A stretch of 64,000 nt of DNA, taken from contig NC_079498.1 of NCBI RefSeq assembly GCF_030052815.1, positions 98,164,041 through 98,228,040 on the forward strand, written 5' to 3'. Of this stretch, positions 13,175 through 26,297 are shown in pieces. Position 1 is the stretch's first letter; the number at the start of each line of letters is the position of its first letter. Made by a program: the position numbers and the translations under genes. The DNA comes from Hevea brasiliensis. Its lineage: Eukaryota > Streptophyta > Magnoliopsida > Malpighiales > Euphorbiaceae. Below the pieces are notes generated by a model. That model worked only from the letters and a program-made list of their open reading frames with translations. It searched no databases and was not told the DNA's origin.

Positions 13175-13305
13175 GTTGTCACCTCCTAGGCAATGCATAT
13201 AGATAGAGCCCATATAGATTATATTATGTATTTTTGTAACACCCTCCCTGTAGCAACTCCGTACATTCTACTGTTCCGGTGACCGGTGTCGGTCCGGACA
13301 GCTAG
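13175..13305 (+). repeat. 131-bp direct repeat, copy 2
   Basis: Second copy of 9066-9196. Its first 60 bp repeat LTR B sequence, and its last 71 bp (from 13235) are the start of the LTR that runs to 17602. Confidence 0.85.
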
Positions 13306-16300
13306 AACTTCTGGAAAAATATTTAAACTAAAGTGAGGAACCATAATTACCTCAAATATTAATGAGAAAAATTTAGTAAAAATTTTAGAAATAAAATACA
13401 GTTAAGTCAAATGAGCCGGTGCCCAAGCGATGGGTAACCAGAGGTATGTTGCGGTTCTCGCAACGAGGAGCCCTAGACCCGGGAAAAAATTCATAAAATA
13501 ATTTTTGGGACTCCAGAGAAGGGTCATTGAGGTTCCTATGGCATTAGAATGCCAAGAAAATATTTAGAAAAATTTTTCAATCGGTACAGTCAATTTTGAC
13601 CCGTTAAGCCAAACGGAGGGCATTTTGGTCATTTCGCCTTCAGAGATGATTTTTGGCTGACTTGTCCAGTTGAGTAAATAATTATTATGACATAAAATAT
13701 GAATTAATGTTGATGAAAAACTAATTCAAAGTTAGTAGAAAAGAAAAGAAAAGAAAAATCAATAAAATGCAAATAATGACATCATGCACATTTAAAGATG
13801 ATGAAATTAAAAATCCTTAACCAATTAGAGTTAGACAAATGCATTTAAAAAGGATAAAAGAAATTGAAAGAGACCAAAATTTGGTCATCTTCTTCCATTT
13901 ATCCCAAGTTGGCCGAATCTCTCTCTACTCTCTCTTCCTCATTTTTTCTTCTTCTCCCAAGCTTAAATTTCCCACAATTCTCACCATAAAAACCCTAGCT
14001 CTCAACATTAAAAGTTGATTTTAGACCTTGATCAAGTGTTTAGTAGCAAAAAAAAAAAAGAGGAGAAGTGAAGGTTTAACAAGTTGGGAATTTTATCAAA
14101 TAAGGTTAGTGCATATTAACTTCCTAATCTTGTTTACTTATTGAAATTTAGTTTGAATATGAATAAATAATTAAGAAATTGAAGAAAATCATGTGTGAAA
14201 TTGAGAAGCAAATTTTGGCCAGCACTTATAGGATGAGGAATTGATGAGTTTTATTGGGCTAAAATCTAAATACAAGCTTAGATAATGACATATGAATGAT
14301 TGATGACCTTAATTGGGATGTGTTGCATGATTCATGGATTGGAAGCTAGGGTTTTAGAAGTAAAAATTGACTTGGCTTATCGAACTGTTTAAGAACACTC
14401 TAATGGTCAATAAGTGACCATTTGAGGAGATTTGACCATAATATGGACTGAAAAATAGCATGGTGAAGTGAATGACTATGCTGCCTAGGGACAGCAGCAA
14501 TGGACTGAAATTTCAGTCCAATTACACAGCCATAACTTTGGCTGTGTTAGTCCAATTGGTGTTTGGCCAATTGGACATGAAACTAGGCTTATAATGGCAC
14601 ATTTTTGCTGAAGAAACCATGCCCAAAAGACCAAAGCAAGAGGACCAAAAGTTGGCCCCAATCCGGATACCCTGCAAACAGCCCCTGCAGAATGACCAAA
14701 TGAACAGTAACTGTTCATTTGGCCATAACTCACTGTAGAAATGGTCAATTGACCTGAAATTTTTACAGCAACAAGATATGATATAGACAAACAACTTTCA
14801 TGAAGAACATTACCCCAAATTATGCCATTAACCCATTCAAATTATTGGGCAAAGTTAAGTTATCAAACCTGCAACTCTGCAGATTTTCACTTGAGCAGTA
14901 ATGTTTGGATGGCTATAACTCTCTCTAGAAAACTCGGATTTAGGCGATTCTTGAACCGATGGAAACCTAAGGCATGGTAGAACATTTCATATGAAGAAAG
15001 TTAGACCAAATTATGAACTTAACTTGGTCAAATTACTGACCAAAGTTGGACCAAAATCTGCCAAAACCCAAAATTTCAGCAGGAACAGTACACGTGAACA
15101 GTAAACTTATTTTGGCCATAACTTGAGCTACAAAACTCCAAATGGAGTGATTCAAAAAAGGAAATTCAACTAGACAAAATGAGGAACAACTTTCATGTTT
15201 ACCATTTCCTCAAATTCTCAATGTAACAGTCCCTAATGGAACAGTGAACTTATGGTACAAAATCTGAAATTTCTGCCCCTTAGTGCTAAGCTTGGAAATG
15301 GATTTGGTGACTTATTCCAACAAGTTTTAAATGCAAAATGTGGTACATTGGGAGTGTTAAAACCAATGCACCTATTTTCTATCTAAAAGTCAACATTTTT
15401 GTTGACTAATAAAGTGAATAGTGACACCAAAACTTAAAATATGAAATGTATTTACATGAATAAATTGTAGAATGAATAAATGTGATAAAAGTGTCATTTG
15501 TGATTTAGGTTCCCATCAAGAGAGAAAGGTTAGCCCAGTTTCCACTCTAAAATTATCCAATAGAATAGTAAACTTAGGTAGTAAAAAACTGAAAATTTAG
15601 AAATGCATCTAGGGGACTTTAAATTGCAATTGGCAATTAATACTAGCAAATGTAAAACTCAAAATGTGGGATCTTGGTGTAATTAGAATTAATATATCCA
15701 TTAAGTATAAAAAAGTCAACATTTTGGTTGACTAGTAAGGTGAATAGTAATCAAAATAATTAGTAAATTAAGATGAAGACCTAGAACCAATTCTAAGCTT
15801 AAATGCTTAGAATTGTATGATAAATGTGGACTATGCATCCTAGTCAAAATTGTTAAAAAGAAATTAAGGCCATAAATTTGAAATCCATGAAATATTCATG
15901 GATTACTTGAAACATGAAAAATAAGTCACCTAATTGATGTGAATAGATAGTTAGGGCTTATATGCCCATCACAAATGGAATTCATAAAATATTAGTAACT
16001 CAACTTGAAATATAAAATTTGTAATTACATAAGTAGATTCTTGAATGTATAAATAAGAAAGGAAAAATGTTTTGAATACAATGGTACATGTGAACCATTG
16101 TTTAGAATTGTGATGAATATGAATAACATAATGAATGAATAAATGAACTATATTAATGAATGAATGAGACATTAGTTCTCATTATTATAGAAAGGAGAAG
16201 TATTTTGAGTACAATGGTATAAAAGGATAATTGATGTGAATTGTGATCATATAAATGATCAAATGAATGTATGAATTATAATTGAAATTTCTCATGAAAT

Positions 16301-17602
16301 AATGAATTCATAAAACACAATATATTAATATTTAATGATATTATGTGCCCTTGTATTGCCTAGACACGTGTGTCAGATTGGATAGATTGGCATGCCAATA
16401 GGGTATTGTTTTAGCAGTACTGCGAAAGGCTTTATGCCCGTATTTAAGGCTTTATGCCCGTATTCATGGCTTTATGCCCGTATTCATGGCTTTATGCCAA
16501 CATTCATGGCTTTTATGTCTAATTATGTGATATCATGGCTTTTTAGCCATACTGACTGCATACGTGGTTGACGTTCTGCGTCCCATGGTATGACGGCCCG
16601 AGGCACCGCGGTGTCCAGTGCCAACGACCCGTTATCCAGTTTAGTAAGTCTGTCGTAGGTTACTTGGGCAGTGTAATTTATTGAAATAAATTAAGACTAT
16701 TAGTAATTAAAAATATTAGAAATGAAATAAGTGAGTTAATAAGACTTCAAAAGAATTAGTTAGAATTATGAAATGATCCAAACCACATAAAAATTGTTAA
16801 GTAAAATGATAAAGGAGTTGCAAAAATAGGTATAACTTAACTAAATGTTTTAAATGTACCTTCTATTGCCATATGAATATAAACTGAGTATTTTTATTAA
16901 TTCTGTATATTGTACATTATCTCTGTGAATTTAGGAATTAAACGCTTCCAAAGTGGAATAAATTAGAACAAAAGATAATTAATATTAGACACATTGTATT
17001 AAATTAAATTGATTCTTAAATATTCAAATTATGCTTCTTTCTTTCTTTATTTGTATATTTTATTTTCTTGTTATATTATTGCACCACTAAGCAGCAATGC
17101 TTAGCGCGATGGATTTGTTTCCTCGCGCAGGTACTTTGACTAAGATTTTTGGAGTCCAGATCTGCAGAAGTGTCTGAAGTATTCAAGGTTGTCACCTCCT
17201 CAGCAATGCATGTAGATAGGGCCCATATAGATCCTATTTGGTATTTTGTATAAAATGCTAGATATTGTATTATGATGTAAATTATGAAATTTTGTAATTA
17301 TTTTGTAAATTATGTAAATTAAGGAAATTTGAAAATTTTACTTATGTGATTTGAGCATGGATAAGATTTTATTTTAGAAATATTGTTGAATTGAACTTTC
17401 AAACAGGTGAATATTGAAATACGCCAAACGATAATAAAATAGGGGAAACTCTACTAGTTTCTCCATCAAACAAAAAAAAATAATTGATATTAAATTAAAT
17501 GAATTCAAAATTATTAAAGAAATAAAGATAAGTTAGGGTGCTCCGGCATCGATTGTAGCACGCCTTGCTCGGCTACACTGTAGTCGGGTGAGGGGTGTTA
17601 CA
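13235..17602 (+). mobile_element. Solo LTR of the B family with TSD ATTTT
   Basis: 4.37 kb, starting TGTAACACCCTCCCTG and ending TCGGGTGAGGGGTGTTACA. ATTTT follows at 17603-17607 and also precedes the block at 9121-9125 (and again at 13230-13234 inside the duplication). After the first 71 bp it follows the B-family LTRs (5880 and 18450), including the short CATGGCTTTATGCCCGTA repeats (16425-16510). No PBS follows, so it is a solo LTR. Its first 71 bp are C-like, which suggests conversion or a strand switch at the start. Confidence 0.75.
16425..16510 (+). repeat. Short tandem repeats of a CATGGCTTTATGCCCGTAT-type unit
   Basis: About four imperfect units of 21-23 bp. The same block is shorter in the sister LTRs at about 8277-8345 and 21050-21115, so copy number varies between LTR copies. 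Confidence 0.7.
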
Positions 17603-17607
17603 ATTTT

Positions 17608-18094
17608 GTACATTATAATTAGTTATTATTTGTAATGTAAACTATGAACCGTATTTTGAAATATAGATTATGGAATTGTAATTAATTTGTAGATCATGTA
17701 AATTATGAATTTATGTAATCAGTCTGTAAATCATGTAAATTAATGAAACTTGAGAATTTATATATATAAATTATGCATGAATGGAAATGCATGGAAATGA
17801 ATATGAAATTGAGATATATGAATGAGATGTGAATTATGAGATAGTTATGAAAATAATTGTTGAGATTTTTATTATAAAATATTATTGAAAATTTTAAGCA
17901 GGTAAATAGTGAAGTACACCAACTGATAATAAAATTGGGGAAACTCTACTGGTTTCTCCGTCTAAAAATAATTGATATTAAAATATAACGAGATCAAATT
18001 ATTAAAGGAATAAAGTAAGATAAGATAGAGTGCTTCGACACCGAATGTAGCACGCCTCGCTCAGCTACACTGTAGTTGGGTGAGGGGTGTTACA
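17608..18094 (+). mobile_element. LTR B of the non-autonomous array, part 2
   Basis: Resumes LTR B after the insertion (duplicated ATTTT at 17603-17607) and matches the segment after about 21855 in the sister LTR. It ends TGAGGGGTGTTACA and is followed by an altered PBS, so it is the 3' LTR of internal region 1 and the 5' LTR of internal region 2. Confidence 0.75.
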
Positions 18095-18449
18095 TTTATT
18101 GGTATTAAAGCGTGGTTTAGGCGTTTCTAAACCTAGATAGACTGCATATCATGCATTGCATTCATAAGAGTCGAGGTGATGCTGTTGCAGATTTGTATTT
18201 CTCGCTTATTTTAGGTTAAGGTATGGAATAAGAGAGTGAAGAGACAATGAGATAGCGAATGGAGATGAGAAGGATACTGTATTTAAGATGAAAAAAGATG
18301 AGTACAGAACTATTTGAGGATGGGACTGAGACTAAGGAGAAAGTGAAGTATGATAACACAGAAAGGTATAGAAGTAAGGAGGTAGCAGTTCATCGATTGC
18401 TTATGTCAGGTAAATTTCGAGGATGAAATTTTTGTTAGAGGGGAAGAAT
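18095..18449 (+). mobile_element. Internal region 2 of the non-autonomous LTR element
   Basis: 355 bp, near-identical in layout to 5527-5879. The PBS at about 18100-18111 reads TGGTATTAAAGC, with two changes from the initiator Met-tRNA complement. The PPT TTAGAGGGGAAGAAT is at 18435-18449. There is no coding sequence. The same length in both copies fits tandem duplication of one element by unequal LTR exchange. Confidence 0.75.
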
Positions 18450-21400
18450 TGTAACACCCTCACTATAGCAGTGCACATTCTCTCTGCATTTACGTGGCGT
18501 GCGTGCGGGACAGCTAGAATGCCTGAAAAAATATTTAGACTAGAGTGAGGAGTCATAAATAACTCAAATAAGTGTAAGAAAAATTAAGGAAAAATTTTAG
18601 AAATAAAATACAACAAAGTTAAATGAGCCGGTGCCCTAGCGATGGGTAATCCAGTGGAAAGTTACGGTCTTCGCAACTAGAAGCCCTAAACTCGGGAGAA
18701 AATTCATGAAATAATTTTTGAAACTCCAGAGAAGAGTCATTGAGGTTTCTATGGCATTAGAATGCCAAGAAAAGGCTTAGAAAGAATTTTCAATCGGTAC
18801 AGACAATTTTAGTCTGTTAAGCCAAATAGAGGGCATTTTGATCATTTCGTCTTCAGAAATGATTTTTGGCCGACTTGTCCAGTTAAGTAAATAATTATTA
18901 TGATCTAAAATATGAATAAATATTGCTAAAAATTAAATAAAAAATGAGTAAAAAAGAAAATAAAAGAAAATAAGAAATATGACATCACATGATGTCATTA
19001 GTTAGGTCTCCACCAATCACAACTCAACAAGCCAATTAAAAGGAGATAAATTAGACAAAATTGACAAACAATCTGCATCTTCAACCTTTAGGCAGCTAAA
19101 AAAAATGTAGAGAGAGAGAGAGAGGAAAGAAAACTCCATGGAAGCTTGATCAAGCTTGAGCTAACCCACCAAATCACCTCCAAACCCTAATTTCTCTTCA
19201 TGAAAAATTGTCCCTATCACTAGAGCAAGCATTAGATAGCAATTTGAAGAGGAAAAAGAAAAGTTTTGGCAAGCTTGGGAGTAGCTCCAACAAGGTTAGT
19301 GCCTATACTCACTTCCATATCTTTTAATCTTTGTTGGGAAGACAAATTAAATGAGAATTTATTGTAAAAATTGAACAAAACAATTATATTGAAGTGTGTA
19401 TGAAAATTTTCAGCCATAGGAGAAGGATGAGATTTGTTGATTTGTATGTCTTGAATTGTTTAGAAGTGGTTTGTCATGAGATAACTTGAGTTAGATGTTG
19501 AACTATGTGTATTGGATATGTTAGATAACATGAAAAGCATGAAATGGACACTTGGGAATTAGGGTTTGTGAAAAAATTATAGTTTTGCTTATGAAATGGT
19601 ATATTAACCTTGTAATGGTCAATTAGTGACCATTTGAATGTGTGTGAGGAGGAATTGAAGTAAGTAAGGATAATGGAGTTGAGTTTAGGCATGCTGCCCT
19701 TGGTGACCTGCAGGACTGGTTGTGAGTCCAGTAGGTTTGGGCAGCCATAAATAGAGTTGTATAGGTTCAATTGGTGCAAGGCCAATTGGACATGAAACTA
19801 GACACATAATGGCACAAATTTGGTGAAAAAACCCTGCCCAGAAAACCAAACCAAGTTGACCTAAAAATTACCCTAATCCGGGTGACCAACATGCTGTCCC
19901 TGGAAAATGACTAAATGAACAGTATTTGTTCAAATGGTCATAACTCACTGTAGAAAAGTTCAATTGATCTGAAATTTTACCAACAGAAATATGAGATATA
20001 GCCCTACAACTTTCATGAGGCACACAAATCCAAATTCTGACCATAACCTAGTCAAATTGCCAACCAAACTTAGGTCACCAAATCTAGTAGAACCAAATTG
20101 CTCAGAAATTTTATGTATAGGTCAATCCGGCCAGTTATGGTAAAATGACCAAAACTTGAGCTACAAATGTCCAAATGGAGTGATTCAAAAAAATAAAAAT
20201 AACTAGACACAATAAGGAACAACTTTCATGAAGACAATTTTATCAAATTCCTACTGTACAAATGACCAATGGAACAGTAAAATTAGGGTATGAAATCTGA
20301 AAATTTTGAATAACATAAGATAAGCTTTGAAATGGTATTGGAAATCAATACCAACAAAAATAAAATGCAAAATGTGATATCTTGGAGAACTTAGGTTCAA
20401 TAAATTTCTTATGTATTAAAAATTCAACAATTTGAGTGAATAGTAATGTGAATAGTAGTATAAAGACACAAAGTGTAAGAACTAAATTGGTAGAGGAAAT
20501 TAAGATATAAAATTTAGAATCCATGAAATGTTCATGGATTACTTGGAATAGAAATAGTAATTTATCTAAATGACTTAATGAACATTTAAGTTATGTGAAT
20601 ATATAATTAAGATTTATATTTTCTTTACTAGTAGGTATAATAAAACATGAGTGATACCACTTAAATATGAAATGAAATTTACCTAGATGAATTGTTGAGA
20701 CTTATACTCCCAACACCAATGGAGTTCATAATATATTAGCAATACAACTTGAAGTATGAAATGTACTTTACATGAATAGATTGTTGAATGAATAAATGTG
20801 ATAAAAGCGTCATTTGGGATTTAGGTTCCCATCAAGAGATAAAGGAAAGATGTTTTGAATGTGAATTGTAATTAGTATGAATAATATGATGAATGTATAA
20901 ATTATAGAATTTGTCATGAAATAATGAAGTCATAAAACATAATATATTAATATTTAATGATATTATGTGCTCTTGTATAACCTAGACATGTGTATCTGAT
21001 TGGATAAATTGGCATGCTAATAGGGTATTGTTTTAGTAGTACTGCGAAAGGCTTTATACCTGTATTCATAGTTTTATGCCCGCACTCATGGCTTTTATGC
21101 CCGATTATGTGTTATCATGGCTTTTTAGTTATACTGACTGCATACGTGGTTGACGTTCTGCGTCCCATGGTATGATGGTTTAGTCAGCCTGTCGTAGGTT
21201 ACTTGAGTAGTCTAATTTATTAAAATAAGTTATGAATATTAGCAATTAAAAATGCTAGAAAGTAAATAAATGAGAAGAAGTTCTGAAATAAATTAGATTA
21301 GCTCCAAAAATTTGTTCCTTAGAATGATTTGAAGTAGAATGATTTGAAGTAAATTAAAGTAGTTCTAAAAATTTTAAATATTACGAAATGATTGTAAACA

Positions 21401-22334
21401 ACTTAAAAAGTATCAAGGAAGTGATAAGAAGACTAGTAGAAGAATTATAACTTAAATAATATTACAAATGTGACTTTCATAAGAATAAAAGTATAAATTT
21501 TAGATTTATTTGTACATTATATAAATGATTATTGTAAACTTATGAAAGAAGTGATTCTAGAAAGCAACATAAATGACGAAATATATATTGTATAGAAAAT
21601 TTCATATGAACCCAGTAAAATTCTTGAGTATAGAAAATATGCTTCAATTATTTTTTATTTGTATACATTATTTCTTTTTATATTATTTCACCACTAGGCA
21701 GCAATGCTTAGCCCAATGGATTTGTTTCCTTGCGCAGGTACTGAAGTTAAAGCCCAGCGAATCCCAAACAGAGATTTTGGAGTTCTGATCTATAGAGTGT
21801 TCAAGGTTGTCACCTTCTCAGCAATACATGTAGATAGGGCCCATATAGATTATATTATGTATTTTGTATATTATAATTAGTTATTATTTGTAATGTAAAC
21901 TATGAATTGTATGTTGAAATATAGATTATGGAACTGTAATTAATTTATAGATCATGTCAATTATGAATTTATGTAATCAGTCTGTAAGTCATGTAAATTA
22001 ATAAAACTTGAGAATTTATATATATAAATTATGCATGAATGGAAATGAATATAAAATTGAGATATATGAATAAGATGTGAATTATGAGATGGTTATGAGA
22101 ATAATTGATGAGATTTTTATTGTAAAATATTATTGCAAATTTCAAGCATAGTGAAGTACGCCAACTGATAATAAAATAGGGGAAACTCTGTTGGTTTCTT
22201 CGTCTAAAAATAATTGATATTAAAATATAACGAGATCAAATTATTAAAGGAATAAAGTAAGATAAGATAGGGTGCTCCGGCATCGAATGTAGCACGCCTC
22301 ACTCAGCTATACTGTAGTCGGGTGAGGGGTGTCA
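18450..22334 (+). mobile_element. LTR C' (3'-most LTR) of the non-autonomous array
   Basis: 3,885 bp, starting TGTAACACCCTCACTATAGC right after the PPT and ending TCGGGTGAGGGGTGTCA, followed directly by resumed Tat LTR sequence. It is the only uninterrupted LTR of the array. It holds a palindromic ATGACATCACATGATGTCAT at about 18979 and a short GA microsatellite at about 19110. No TSD can be checked because the left end of the array is truncated at about 1685. Confidence 0.8.
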
Positions 22335-22713
22335 TAAGAGTTCTTACCCGAATTCTCTTAGCTTAAATCCAAATTAAAATATCGCAACTTCAATATTCAA
22401 ATTAACCCCCAACAAAAATCCATTACACAACACCTATTCACTGAAGGGTCATCTCATGTACTCGTATTTTTGGGCAACCCTAAATAGTGAAATATCAAAT
22501 ATTCATTTTATCTATATAAAGGATTAACATCGTCATTCCAACCCCCTAATTATCAATTTTAATTGATAAACAACATAACATTAAATCTGCTTATCCTCGT
22601 TGAGGGACGAGGTGGGGTGCCTAACACTTTCACCACCCGTATCCGGACCTCGAACCTAGAATCTCTGTTTTCAAAGTGGATTTTAATTTTCAAAAAATGG
22701 TTTTCTTTAATCA
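22335..22713 (+). mobile_element. 5' LTR of the Tat-type element, part 2 (U5 end)
   Basis: Continues the GTTC...TTACCCGAA repeat seen before 1685. It includes the GAGGTGGGGTGCCTAACAC and CCGGACCTCGAACCTAGAA strings that I recognise from the 3' ends of plant Tat-family LTRs. It ends TTTAATCA two bases before the PBS. No coding sequence. Confidence 0.75.
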
Positions 22714-22715
22714 AC

Positions 22716-22734
22716 TTGACGACTCCACTGGGGA
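22716..22734 (+). other. Primer-binding site of the Tat-type element
   Basis: TTGACGACTCCACTGGGGA immediately follows the LTR end. This is the usual Tat/Ogre primer site; for pea Ogre it is reported to pair with an Arg tRNA. The third base differs from the common TTGGCGACTCC form. Confidence 0.7.
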
Positions 22735-23532
22735 CTTTTTTTCACCTTAACCCTAGTTTAAAGGTCCAAAAGCATATTTAATTTTATGCTCATGTAAATT
22801 AAAACCATAATTGGGGGATTTAACCTACAAAATTCGAAAGTCTTGATATATTGATCGTTATTATTCTTTCTAACCATTTTGCTTACTTTGATTGTCTTAT
22901 TTGTTACAGCAATTTTCGTCTAAAACTCCCCCCATACAGGAAAGAGGTAAATATGTCCCTTCACACACTGACTACTTACACGATGTCCTCACACACTTCA
23001 ACCCTATACCCAGGCTTTCTTACCTTTTTAGGAAATAGGAGGGAGTCATGTAGCAGTACCCGTGGGTTTTACCCCGTTAGTATCCGTGAAGACTTCTGCT
23101 CAGATCGGAACTTTTTCCATCTACTGTGGTACCCGTAGAATTCTCCCGTTAGTATCATGGTGGTTGAATGAGGCTCTACTGTTTATAGTAGGGATGATTT
23201 GGAAACCTGTGGATTTAGAAAATTAGATCTTGAGCTAAACTATCACATTAGCTGAAGGCCGTAGCAAACTGCCTCCTAAGATAGAACTATCCAATTAGGT
23301 AGTACTTACCCGGTATTAGGACTCTCCCTATTTTAGGATAAAAGGGACATACTTGCTTTCATCCTACTCTATTTATATTTTTAAATTTTTTTTAAATAAC
23401 ATGAGGGTAATTTTGAATCATACTGTCAGGATGATCTAAACACCTTTCTACTTTGATAGGTGTATAGATATTGCCACGCTAGCAGAATAATTCAAAATTA
23501 CCTGAATTTATTCTGGTGACTTACTTTCTATA
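22735..23532 (+). other. Untranslated leader of the Tat-type element
   Basis: About 800 bp between PBS and gag. Short ORFs at 22563-22781 and 22851-23138 have no recognisable family and are probably chance. A pyrimidine-rich TTACTTTCTATAG at 23521-23533 just before the gag frame resembles a splice acceptor, so the gag start may be supplied by a spliced leader. Confidence 0.5.
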
Positions 23533-23636
23533 GGAAATCAACATTGCTCTAAGCAAAGCAAACCCGATCGAGCAAGCAGTTCAACCAAAAAGAGTATACT
23601 TAACAAGGTCCCGAGCAAAGAAGATAATGGAAGACC
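23533..23636 (+). pseudogene. gag: Tat-type gag, N-terminal fragment (interrupted by insertion)
   Basis: The frame opens after a splice-acceptor-like TATAG with no upstream ATG. It contains RVYLTRSRAKKIMED, the short basic start typical of Tat-lineage gag. It runs to the AAGAA at 23637-23641, where the 27-kb element begins. The same frame resumes at 50637, directly after the second AAGAA, giving a continuous EDQEQVQNL reading when one AAGAA copy is kept. The gag protein would form the virus-like particle. An in-frame stop follows a few codons after the rejoining point. Confidence 0.75.
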
Positions 23637-23641
23637 AAGAA

Positions 23642-25736
23642 TGTCACGACCCAACCTATGGGCCGGACCGGCACTAGGACCTGGGTTAGCCTAAAGCCCC
23701 CGAAGCTCGTAGTAAGCCTAACTATCCCTCAACCCAACTCTAAGGCCCATTTGGGCCTAATTTCAAGAATTCAACGGGACAGAGTCCGGCCATAAAATGG
23801 ATCTTTCAATGGGAAGTTTTTGACTCACTCGACCTGTAAATACAATATATAATCAATTGGGGAGCTCAGCTCACCCTCCACCTACTCAAATGTCACAAAA
23901 ATAAATGGGAGCTCAGCTCCCTCATCCAGTCTAACATGGTAATTATATTACAGACCCAAATCAAATAAATATTTCTAACACATGCAGAAATTTTATGAGT
24001 TAATAAAATTATACAAATAATAATAAACGACCTGCGAAGAAGAAAAGCAAGTTAACCACAACAAATATCCTCCTGTAGCCTAGAAAAATAATGAACAGGA
24101 GTGAGCGTTCAACTCAGAGAGTAAAATATCAATTTTAACCATAATCTCTATAGCTATTTAAAGCTAATGCACCCTGTGAAGTGAAATGCAGCATCGTCAA
24201 TATTTTCACATCATAATAGCAAAAAGGTAATTTGGAGCACTCACACACCCGATAATGTCAAACAATACATATATGGGAGATGATCCTCTATACAGCCCTC
24301 TTAATCCAAACTGTGCCAGTGAAGAACTCAAGCTCGGACTTTCGCTTAATAAACCAAATCGGGGTCCCAACTAAGAACTCAAGCCGTGTCTACCCCAAAG
24401 GACCGGGTCCCAGCGAAGATCTCAAACCGTGTCTACCCATCCTGTCCATAGCCAACACCACTTCACATGCACGCCAATGCATGCACACTACTATAAATTA
24501 CCACAACAACATTCATGGCACTTTAACAGTTATGAATGCAACATAAAACGTGCCTAGAGTTTAACTACATAGATATATACATATAAGTGATGCATGGGCA
24601 TGCTTGAACATATAATAATATCGAAATTACAATTAAAATTAATATTTTACTCACAGACTCAATCAAACTCACTGTGGCGGATGGGCGGAGGAGGAAGGCT
24701 GTCCCTGCTCACCTGATATTTTATTACAATCATTTAATAAATTTGACACAATACAAACTAAGAAAAAGACCAAATATGTCATAAGTTGTGCCGAAAATCT
24801 GGTAGAGTCTCCCCTATACCTAGGACCTATCCAACCTGCAAAAGGGCTTAAAACATGCTTCTATATCCACAAACCATACACCCATAACTCAATCACATCA
24901 CACAGCCCCTCCTGGGCCCATCCAAACAATCATCAATCACTATATATAAAATTACAGTTTAGTCCTTATAATTGACTCTTTCTACAAAAACTACCCAAAT
25001 AAGCTCTAAAAATTCTAAAACTTTGCCCGGTGGTCTTTAGCAATATTACTAAGTTAATGCAAAAGGAATTATAATTTTCTGAGCTACCATGAATATTTTA
25101 TGAATTTTTAATCCAATTCAAGCACTAGAAAATTATGAAAAAGTGAGGTTCGGGTTTACCTATGTCGATTCCGACTTCGGGGATGCGCTCGGGACATCTG
25201 ATAATGGTGAGGTAGCCAAAATCTCGATCCAATTCTAAGACTTTTTCGATAGCCGGTCTGTCTGGCCGGAATTTCACAGACTTAGCAACCGTCGAATTTT
25301 CACGAATTGAAGGTACCTATACGAAGCCCACAACACGGGAGTTAGTATATAATTTTTACAAAATTTTCTAAGCTCATTTAATGCTCGAAAAAATACTATG
25401 AAGTTTCATGAGACCCATCGAAAAACGGTGTAGGAAAATTTTGAAATTTATATTTCCGCGAAGCTCTCGACGAGTGGAGTGCTTTGATACTCTCGGTTTT
25501 CTCTTGGGGTGCACGATTTGCGAGAAATCTAGCCGAAAATTCAAAATGGATTAAAATTTTTCGGACAAAAATTAGGCAAACAGCTAAATGGATTTTGGTG
25601 TTCTTGGTGTCTATGGAAAGCTCTCGAGGTGTAGATGGTGTTTGACACAATACATTGCCAATCGGTTCTGGATTTCGACCGAGGAGCTAAAGGCTGCGCG
25701 CATGGTGGAGTCTTCGACGCTTTTTCCGGACTGAGT
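23642..25736 (-). mobile_element. 3' LTR of the E element, U5-side part (minus orientation)
   Basis: The + strand starts TGTCACGACCCAACC, the reverse complement of the LTR end GGTTGGGTCGTGACA. That this is the U5 end is shown at about 44120, where the same end adjoins the PBS of the minus-strand element. The segment is an inverted copy of 44870-46966, with the same gtg-rich and CTCGAGAGCTTTC landmarks. It is cut at 25736 by the Tekay-type D element; the remaining U3 start lies at 38790-39078. Target duplication AAGAA at 23637-23641 abuts its outer end. Confidence 0.8.
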
Positions 25737-26297
25737 TGTAACACCCCCGTTGTATAGCCTGGTATATTTCACTGTTCCGGTGACCGGTGTCGGTCCGGAC
25801 AAATAAAGAGATTAGAGCCACACTTAAGACAACTTGAGAAGCCATAAACACAAATAATTAGTAATGTTTAATTAGTTAACTATAAATAAGAAAAACAGAA
25901 CATAAGAGGTTAAACGAGCCGAGAGTCACAGCGATGAGTGACCTCCTGAAACAGCTGCGAAGTCATTTTAAACTCAAATTTCGAACCGTAAAAAGTGACG
26001 CTGCGGTCCTTAGGACCCTTATGAACACAGTGGAAAAGAGAAAATCATGAAAAAGAACTGTTAAGTCAGTCAAATAATTAGGTCAGGGAGCCGGAAGAAA
26101 TATTGGATTATTTGCAAACCGGGATGAACCGGCGAGGGGCAATTTGGTCAATTGACCCCGAGAGCTGACTCCTGACCTAACTGTCGAATAAAATCGGAGA
26201 AAAGAAAATTTCGGAATCGAGAATTAAATTAAAGAACTAATAGAAAAATAAAAAAATAAAAAAAAAGAGAAAAGGAAAGAGGTTGGAAAAGTCAAAA

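Noticed and set aside
23642..25736. A host gene in the left arm (for example ORFs 24280-24546 and 25396-25802)
   Set aside because: Inverted copies of the same ORFs lie in the right LTR (46080-46371 and 44702-45166), so they are LTR sequence.
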